DNA from: Paraburkholderia phosphatilytica
GTDB lineage: Bacteria; Pseudomonadota; Gammaproteobacteria; Burkholderiales; Burkholderiaceae
Assembly (NCBI RefSeq): GCF_003443895.1
Contig: NZ_QQOA01000030.1
Location: 1-64,000, forward strand
Direction of reading: 5' to 3'
DNA: 64,000 bases
Position numbers and translations under genes: made by a program. The first letter of the stretch is position 1. The number at the start of each line of letters is the position of its first letter. Shown in pieces: positions 58,238-64,000 of the stretch. Below the pieces are notes generated by a model, which saw nothing but the letters and a program-made list of their open reading frames with translations, made no database searches and was not told the DNA's origin.

Positions 58238-59746
58238 TCAAGCCATCGACGCTTCGAACACCCGCCGGTAATTGCCGCCGAGTATCTGCTCCGTCTCCGG
58301 CTGCGAAAAACCGGCCTGCCGCAGCGCGTCGCCGAGCGCCGGCAACTGGCGGTAGCTGCGGAACACCGGCGGCGAGATGAAGCCGAGCATGTCGGTGCCG
58401 AGCCCGACGTGCTCGACGCCGACCACGTCGACCATGCGCCGCATCCCGTGCGCCATCCCCTGCAGATCGTGAAAGCTGCCCGAGCTGGGCCACACGCCGA
58501 TCACGCCGCCGGTGTCCGCGACGGCGCGCGCATGATCCCCCGTGATCAGCCGGCTGCGCGGCCCCGGATGTGTTGCGAGCGCGGTGTGCGACAGCACCAG
58601 CGGCTTCGTCGTCGTGGCGGCCGCGCGCTTCACCAGATCGTAGGTGCCATGCGCAATATCGACGACGATGCCGAGCCGGTTGCAGCGGCGCACCACGTCG
58701 GCGCCGAAGTCCGTCAGGCCGCCGTGCACCGGCGGCTCGGTCTGGATGTCGCCGAGCTCGTTCACGCGGTAATGCGTCAGTTGCAGATGGCGCAGCCGGT
58801 GCTGCGTGTACGCCTCGTCGACGCGGTCGAGCTGGCCTTCGAGAAAATCCGCGCCTTCCGCCGATACGATCACGCACGGTCCCTGCCGCGGCAGCGTCGC
58901 GAGCGAGGCGGCGTCGGTGACGACGAGCAAGCGTTCGCGCTCGATCAGCTCGCCGGCGCGCTGGAATTCGACCTGACTCAGCGCGTACAGCTCGCCCGGC
59001 TGCGCTGCGCGCCAGGCTTCGAAACGCTTTCGATCCGCCGACACGCGCGTGACGTTGGTGTCCGAGACGATCGCGAGGCAGATCACGTGCATGCCGCCCT
59101 CGCGCATCGGCGCGGCGATCTCGGTGAGCGGCCGGTTCGCGCCGACCGACGGCAGCCGCGACACGATCACATGGCCCTCGTGGCTGTGCATGTCCATCGT
59201 GAGCGCGCCGGGCGAGGGTGCCCACGTGGCGGTGCTGTTCGATGACGCGGGCGCGGCGTTGCTCATGGATGCCGCCTGCGCTGACGACGCGGATGCATCC
59301 GGCGCCTGCGCTTCCGTATAGCCAGCGAAGCGGCCCGGCGCGCAGGCCGCGAGGCCGAGCGCCACGCCCGTTGCGAGGAACGCGCGGCGCGACATCGCGG
59401 TGTTCGATGCTGTCGCAACCGCATCCACCAGCCGGTAACGCCAGCCCGCGGGATCGTCGACGAGCCGTTCCAGGCGGCCACGCAGACGCACGGCATGCGC
59501 GCTCACGGGCACTTCGCCGCGCGCGAATACTTCGATGCAGCTCGCCGGATCGCGCGGCACGCAGCCGCCGCAACAGGGTTCGTCGGCGGCGAGCAGGAAG
59601 TAGCCGGCGTGGGGCGAGGCAAGGTCGAGCGGGATCATCCAGCCGCTCAGTTCGACGGCGATGCCGTGCAGGCAGGCCGCTTCGTCTGTGCGGATCGTGG
59701 ACCAGTCGGGAAGCGCGGCGGGCGAGTCGGTGGTGGGCATGGGCAT
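58238..59746 (-). CDS. DUF3299-like domain fused to an M19 membrane dipeptidase
   Basis: About 502 residues from ATG 59746. The first 115 residues (GWMIPLD, DEPCCGGCVP, VSAHAVRLRGRLERL) look like a DUF3299-type cysteine-rich domain. Then MSRRAFLATGVALGLAAC, encoded at 59395 downward, is a full twin-arginine lipoprotein signal in mid-protein. The rest is peptidase M19 with the metal-site DMHSHEGH, SAEGADFLEG, LTHYRVNELGD, DIAHG, SHTA and GTDMLGF. Either the dipeptidase starts separately at 59395 (no good ribosome site there) or the fusion is real. Substrate likely a dipeptide. Confidence 0.8.
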   Translation of the reverse strand: MPMPTTDSPAALPDWSTIRTDEAACLHGIAVELSGWMIPLDLASPHAGYFLLAADEPCCGGCVPRDPASCIEVFARGEVPVSAHAVRLRGRLERLVDDPAGWRYRLVDAVATASNTAMSRRAFLATGVALGLAACAPGRFAGYTEAQAPDASASSAQAASMSNAAPASSNSTATWAPSPGALTMDMHSHEGHVIVSRLPSVGANRPLTEIAAPMREGGMHVICLAIVSDTNVTRVSADRKRFEAWRAAQPGELYALSQVEFQRAGELIERERLLVVTDAASLATLPRQGPCVIVSAEGADFLEGQLDRVDEAYTQHRLRHLQLTHYRVNELGDIQTEPPVHGGLTDFGADVVRRCNRLGIVVDIAHGTYDLVKRAAATTTKPLVLSHTALATHPGPRSRLITGDHARAVADTGGVIGVWPSSGSFHDLQGMAHGMRRMVDVVGVEHVGLGTDMLGFISPPVFRSYRQLPALGDALRQAGFSQPETEQILGGNYRRVFEASMA

Positions 59747-59974
59747 GAGCGGCGGTCGTGGCAGGTCGGGTGGTCCGGCGGCACAGCGATTTGCGGAATC
59801 ATGCGGAGGCCGCATCCTGCGATGCTTCAACTCAGGATGCGATCCCCGCGTTTCGATTCCACGTCTCTCATACTTGAACGGCTCGCGAAGGATAATCCGT
59901 CGCGTGGGCGCACAGTGCGTTCAGCCCAACCCGCGTCGCCGCCCTGCTGCCGCCCGCTCAGTTGCCTGCGAACC

Positions 59975-62611
59975 TCACTGCCCACCTGCCGATGCCGCCT
60001 CGGGCACATCGGGCGTCGGCGTCGGTGAGGAGCCCGAGCCTTCCGGCGGGAACGCACCGTTCGCGCGCGGCGTGCCGGTCGCCTGCGCGCCGGAAGCCGG
60101 CGGCAGGATCGTGGGCGCGAGCAGCGGCGGCGACACGGCCGGCGTACTGGACGCCCCGGTGCCCGACGCAGCCGCCGACGCCCCGCTCGCCGGCACGCCG
60201 ATCAGCGGCGGCACCGACGCCGGCAACGGCGCCGACGCCTGCGACGGCGTCACCACTGGAGCCGGCGTCACCGCCAATGCAGGCGCCGCGGAAGAAGCCG
60301 GCGCCACCGGCCGCGGCGGCGCGTGATGCACCGGCGCGGGCGCAGTCGGCGCCTGCGGCTTCGCACCGCTCAGCACCGCGATCCACGCGCGCAGCTTGTC
60401 GCGGAACACGTCGAACGCGCCCGGCTGCACCTCGGTGTCGAAGCGCACGCGCGAATCGATCAGCCGCGCGCGCAACGCCCGCTGATAGAAATCGCCGACG
60501 ATCGGCAGCGCGGTGTGCGCGCCCTCGCCCAACGCGCTGCTGGTGAACGTCACGCGGCCGTCGTCGAAACCGACCCACGCGCCGGCCACCAGTTGCGGAT
60601 GCATCAGGATGAACCAGCCGTCGGTGTTGTCCTGGGTCGTGCCGGTCTTGCCCGCCACGTCCGCGCGAATCCCGTAGCGCGTCCGGATGCCCACGCCCGT
60701 GCCGCGGTTCACGACGTCGCGCATCGTGTCGATCAGCGTGCGGTCCGCCGCGACCGGCAGCGCCTGCTGCGGCGCAGCCGGCTCGAACTCCGCGAGCACG
60801 TGGCCGTCGTGATCCTCGATGCTCGTCACCATGCGCGGTTCGAGATACGCGCCGTCGTTCGCGATGGTCGCGTAGGCCGACACCATCTCCTTGACCGTGA
60901 CCGGGCTCGTGCCGAGCGCAAGCGACGGCACCGGATCCAGCGTGCTGTCGCGCACGCCCATCTCGCGCGCGAGACGCGCGACGCGATCCGCGCCGACCTG
61001 CTCGATCAGCTGCGCGGTAATGCGGTTGCGCGAAAACGCGAGCGCGTCGCGCAGCGTCATCGGCTTGCCGCTGGGCGGCACGTCGTCGTTCGGACGCCAG
61101 ATCTCGCCGCCCTTCAGCGGAATCTCGACCGGCTGGTCGATGAAGGTATCGGTCGGGGTCAAGCCGGCCGCGAACGCCGCGCCGTACACGAACGGCTTGA
61201 ACGTCGAGCCCGGCTGACGGCGCGACTGCTGCACGTGATCGAACGGTTCGTCGGTAAAATCGCGGCTGCCGACCCACGCCTTGATCTGCCCGTTACGCGG
61301 ATCGATCGCGAGAAAACCCGCTTCCACCTCGGTCTTGTCGTGACACAGGTTGCGCATGAAAGCGCGGTCCGCGCCGAGCTGCTTCAGCGCATCGTCGTCG
61401 CTGGCACCACTGGTGCGCGCGGTATGGTATTCGGGCGACTCGCGCATGAAGGTCTTGAACAGATCGTTCGACACCGAACAGCCCGCGCGGCCGCTCCACG
61501 CGCCGTTCGCGACCGACTGCAACTGCCGGCCCTGCAGCGCGACGGCGGCGGTGGCCATGGCCTGCAGACGCGAGTCGATCGTCGTATGGACGACGAGGCC
61601 GTCCGAATAGATGTTGTAGTCGTTCGCATCGGCCCAGCCGATCAGCCATTTGCGCAGCTGCTGCGCGAAATGCGGCGCGGGACCGGGCGGCTCCACCTGG
61701 CGCTCGAAATCGACGGCGAGCGGTTTGACCTTGAGCTTCTCGAACGCCGCCGGCGACAGCTTGTCGTACTTCACCATCTGCGCGAGCACGGTGTTGCGCC
61801 GTGCGAGCGCGCGCTCCGGGTTGATCACCGGGTTGTAGTAGCTGTTGCCCTTCAGCATGCCGGTGAGCGTCGCGCTTTCAAGGATGTCGAGCTCGTCCGC
61901 GGATTTGCCGAAGTACGTGCGCGCGGCCATTTCGACGCCGTACGCGTTGTACAGGAACGGCACGGTGTTCAGGTAAGTCTCGAGAATCTGGTCCTTGCTG
62001 TAGGCCATCTCGATCTTTTCCGCGGTGATCGCTTCCTTGATCTTGCGGGTCAGCGTGGGTGCGCGGCCCACTTCGTCCGGATACAGGTTGCGCGCGAGCT
62101 GCTGCGTGATCGTGGAGCCGCCCTGCCGGTCGCCGCCGAACGTGTGCAGCGCCGCCGATGCGGTGCGCTTCCAGTCGATGCCGTGATGCTCGTAGAAGCG
62201 ATGGTCTTCGGTCGAGATCAGCGCGTCCACCATGTGCGGCGAGATCTCCTTCAGCGTGACCCACTCGCGGTTGGACGGCTTGAATTCGGCGAGCAGCTTG
62301 CCGTCGGCGGAGAGAATCTGCGCGGGCCGGTCGACGCGCGCCTTGCGGATATCGCTGATGCTCGGCGTGAACGGAATCAGCACGATCACGTACAGCAGCA
62401 CCAGCGCGGGCGGCGTGGCGAGCGTGATGAGCACGCCGCGCCGGGTCGGATGCTTCACGTGATACCAGGCACGGGCAAGCGCGGGCTTGACGAGCTGCGC
62501 GAAGAAGCCGGCCAGCGCCATCGCGACATGCAGGCAAACCATCACGGCGTGAGCCATGCGGCGCACCCATCGGACGCAGAAATCCCTTACGGACGAAATG
62601 AATCGGCGCAT
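59975..62611 (-). CDS. Class A penicillin-binding protein (PBP1A-like)
   Basis: 878 residues from ATG 62611. One membrane helix (about 60-82), a GT51 glycosyltransferase with EDHRFYEHHGID, GGSTITQQLARNLY and KIKEAITAEKIE, then a transpeptidase with catalytic Ser in QPGSTFKPF, SRN and GKTGTTQ. The last 110 residues are proline/alanine-rich and disordered, a C-terminal tail typical of beta-proteobacterial homologues. It polymerises and cross-links peptidoglycan in the periplasm. Confidence 0.94.
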   Translation of the reverse strand: MRRFISSVRDFCVRWVRRMAHAVMVCLHVAMALAGFFAQLVKPALARAWYHVKHPTRRGVLITLATPPALVLLYVIVLIPFTPSISDIRKARVDRPAQILSADGKLLAEFKPSNREWVTLKEISPHMVDALISTEDHRFYEHHGIDWKRTASAALHTFGGDRQGGSTITQQLARNLYPDEVGRAPTLTRKIKEAITAEKIEMAYSKDQILETYLNTVPFLYNAYGVEMAARTYFGKSADELDILESATLTGMLKGNSYYNPVINPERALARRNTVLAQMVKYDKLSPAAFEKLKVKPLAVDFERQVEPPGPAPHFAQQLRKWLIGWADANDYNIYSDGLVVHTTIDSRLQAMATAAVALQGRQLQSVANGAWSGRAGCSVSNDLFKTFMRESPEYHTARTSGASDDDALKQLGADRAFMRNLCHDKTEVEAGFLAIDPRNGQIKAWVGSRDFTDEPFDHVQQSRRQPGSTFKPFVYGAAFAAGLTPTDTFIDQPVEIPLKGGEIWRPNDDVPPSGKPMTLRDALAFSRNRITAQLIEQVGADRVARLAREMGVRDSTLDPVPSLALGTSPVTVKEMVSAYATIANDGAYLEPRMVTSIEDHDGHVLAEFEPAAPQQALPVAADRTLIDTMRDVVNRGTGVGIRTRYGIRADVAGKTGTTQDNTDGWFILMHPQLVAGAWVGFDDGRVTFTSSALGEGAHTALPIVGDFYQRALRARLIDSRVRFDTEVQPGAFDVFRDKLRAWIAVLSGAKPQAPTAPAPVHHAPPRPVAPASSAAPALAVTPAPVVTPSQASAPLPASVPPLIGVPASGASAAASGTGASSTPAVSPPLLAPTILPPASGAQATGTPRANGAFPPEGSGSSPTPTPDVPEAASAGGQ

Positions 62612-62711
62612 CACGCTGCTACCCGCTCGTCTTTAAAAAGGGTGCATGGTATCAAACGGCGTGTCGCGTTACCGTCAGCGGGCGTTTTGGCGAGAGTTCG
62701 CGCTTGCGATA

Positions 62712-63419
62712 TCAGCGCGATTTGCCGCGCGCGCCTTTCTTCGCGCTGGCCGCGCGTGGCGGTTCGGCTGTGGCTGTCGGGGTCGGCGTGTGGTTGCCCA
62801 TGATCGGTCCGGCGAGCTGCTCCATCCACGCGAGCGCATCGACGTACGACAGGAACTGCTGCAGATAGCCGGGCGAACATTCGCGCATCAACGCGAGCGA
62901 ACGGTGCACGAGGCTGTTCGAATTGAGCGGGCCCGCGTTGCCCGGCACGCGTTCGAGCGCTTGCCGCAGCTGCTTTTCCGCGCTGACTTTCGACCACGTT
63001 TCGCGGAAGAAGTCGAGCACGGGGAGGTCCGGCGATGCGTGCGAATGCAGCCCGCGCGACGCAGCGCGCGCGGTCGATGCGTCGTCGTTTCCACCTTCGG
63101 TTGCGGCGCGACGGATATGCATCTGGTTGACGAGATCGCGCAGCGTGTTGCGCGCGGGCGTGGCGTTGAGCGTTGCCGCTGCGTTCGCAGTCTTCACCAC
63201 GCCGTCGGCGCGTTCGATCTCGTCCGCATACGCCGCGATCAGCGTGGCCAGTCGCTCGTCGAGCACGCGCCGCGCGTCGCCGTCGTAGCCGGCCGCGCGC
63301 CGCTCAAGCGCATCGATGAAGCGATAGCGTGTGAGGTTCACGCGATCGGCGCCTTGAGCGCGCCACGCATCGAGCGTCGCGCGAACCTGGCGGATATCGC
63401 CGCTCGTGCCGCTACTCAT
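62712..63419 (-). CDS. DUF2894-family protein
   Basis: 235 residues from ATG 63419. It begins with a helical segment IRQVRATLDAWRAQGADRVN and RFIDALERRAAGYDGDARRVLDERL, then LLNSNSLVHRSLALMRECSPGYLQQFLSYVDALAWMEQL as the conserved core, and ends in a basic lysine/arginine tail. It overlaps the upstream OmpA-like stop. DUF2894 genes are usually found with DUF3348, DUF802 and OmpA genes in beta-proteobacteria; function unknown. Confidence 0.8.
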   Translation of the reverse strand: MSSGTSGDIRQVRATLDAWRAQGADRVNLTRYRFIDALERRAAGYDGDARRVLDERLATLIAAYADEIERADGVVKTANAAATLNATPARNTLRDLVNQMHIRRAATEGGNDDASTARAASRGLHSHASPDLPVLDFFRETWSKVSAEKQLRQALERVPGNAGPLNSNSLVHRSLALMRECSPGYLQQFLSYVDALAWMEQLAGPIMGNHTPTPTATAEPPRAASAKKGARGKSR

Positions 63420-64000
63420 GCTGCTCCGCCGCCGCGCCGGTGCGTTTCGGCACCGGCGCGATCTCGACGCGGCGGTTCTTCGCGCGCCCCGCATCGTCCG
63501 CGTTCGAACTCACCGGCTGCTGGGAGCCAAACGCCGCCGCGAACACCGATGAAGCCGGCACGCCCGCATCGATCAGCGCGCGCGTGACCGTCAGCGCGCG
63601 TTGCGCGGACAGCTCCCAGTTATCGGCGAAGCGCCGGTTGCCCGCGCGCACCTGTTGATCGTCGGCGAAACCGCTGACCATCAAAATCTCGTCGTGCGAC
63701 TGCAGATAGACGGACAGCGGCCCCGCGAGGCTCTTCAGCAGATCGCGGCCCTGCGGCTGCAGCTGGTCCGAGTTCAGCGCGAACAGCAGGTTGCCGCTGA
63801 TGCCGATGCGTCCGTTCGTGAGCGTCACGCGCCCCGCCGCGAGCGGCCCCGCGATCGCCTGTTCCAGCGTCTTGCGGCGCTCCGCTTCGAGCTGCCGCTG
63901 CTTCACCTGGTCGTGCAGGCGCGCGGACAGTTCCAGCTGCAAGCCGATCACGCCTACCAGGATCAGCACGAACGCGCCCACCAGCACCGACATCAGGTCG
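63412..64000 (-). CDS. OmpA/MotB-like membrane protein, 5'-truncated by the window
   Basis: The frame stays open to the window edge: DLM directly precedes SVLVGAFVLILVGVIGLQLEL, matching MotB/TolR-type N-termini, so the true start is probably just outside. One membrane helix and a short coiled coil (LHDQVKQRQLEAERRKTLEQ) lead to an OmpA C-like peptidoglycan-binding domain (LFALNSDQLQPQGRDLL, VSGFADDQQV, LSAQRALTVTRALIDAGVP, KNRRVEI). Partner of DUF2894. Confidence 0.85.
   Translation of the reverse strand, partial: DLMSVLVGAFVLILVGVIGLQLELSARLHDQVKQRQLEAERRKTLEQAIAGPLAAGRVTLTNGRIGISGNLLFALNSDQLQPQGRDLLKSLAGPLSVYLQSHDEILMVSGFADDQQVRAGNRRFADNWELSAQRALTVTRALIDAGVPASSVFAAAFGSQQPVSSNADDAGRAKNRRVEIAPVPKRTGAAAEQHE

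Noticed and set aside
60323..62803. 826-residue plus-strand ORF
   Set aside because: Antisense to the penicillin-binding protein; His/Arg-rich shadow.
1..64000. CRISPR arrays, tRNA/rRNA genes, insertion sequences, prophage
   Set aside because: Looked for regular spaced repeats, transposase motifs, integrase genes and cloverleaf-like sequences; none seen.

Overview
The window is GC-rich, densely coded DNA typical of a Burkholderiaceae chromosome (Paraburkholderia/Burkholderia/Caballeronia type). Supporting signs are the porin_4-type porin, the sugar-acid and aromatic catabolic islands, many LysR/GntR/IclR regulators, and an OmpA/DUF2894 pair. That placement is inferred from gene content only. 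I see no rRNA, tRNA, CRISPR array, insertion sequence or phage gene.

Region 1 (1-11100) is an amine/amide catabolic island: the tail of an aldehyde dehydrogenase, an AstE/aspartoacylase-like hydrolase, a small cupin, an XRE-cupin (PuuR-like) repressor divergent from an MFS transporter-amidase-FAD oxidoreductase operon, then an IclR regulator divergent from a polar amino-acid-type ABC transporter ending in a PuuB-like oxidase. Palindromic operator candidates lie in both divergent intergenic regions.

Region 2 (about 11114-32032) is the most unusual part. It encodes a dedicated peptide export system: a C39-peptidase ABC exporter with two N-terminal cyclic-nucleotide-binding-like domains, an HlyD adaptor, a cytoplasmic parvulin, a NodT-type outer-membrane lipoprotein, and five small precursors sharing a 26-residue double-glycine leader. 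Around it sits a signalling cassette usually met with type VI secretion: a double-FHA membrane protein, a PpkA-like Ser/Thr kinase with a DUF4384-like tail, a PP2C phosphatase, and a secreted caspase-like/formylglycine-generating-enzyme-like fusion. A sigma54 activator is translationally coupled to the exporter. Three precursor genes have near-consensus -24/-12 promoters placed 83-86 nt before their ATG, and an LRAT-fold protein has a fourth candidate. Two tandem DUF4399 exported proteins complete the locus. No T6SS structural gene is present.

Region 3 (32089-45822) is a sugar-acid island: FCD-type GntR repressor, two MFS transporters, a Zn-dependent IdnD/RspB-like dehydrogenase, a ManD/RspA-type mannonate dehydratase, a UxuB-type reductase, a complete ribose-type ABC importer and a beta-propeller lactonase. 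A 14-nt sequence repeated exactly in two divergent promoter regions marks a probable shared operator.

Region 4 (45829-54957) is a protocatechuate/gallate meta-cleavage island: MFS transporter, DUF1932 dehydrogenase, CHA aldolase (GalC/LigK-like), PIG-L-type 4-oxalomesaconate hydratase (GalB-like), a LysR regulator with two DNA-binding domains, a GntR regulator, LigB/LigA extradiol dioxygenase subunits and a porin. CHMS dehydrogenase, PDC lactonase and a tautomerase are not seen.

Region 5 (54942-64000) is mixed chromosomal content: two unassigned proteins, a MerR-P-loop fusion regulator, a HAD hydrolase, a DUF3299-like/M19 dipeptidase fusion with an internal Tat-lipoprotein signal, a class A penicillin-binding protein, and DUF2894 plus OmpA/MotB-like genes at the window end.
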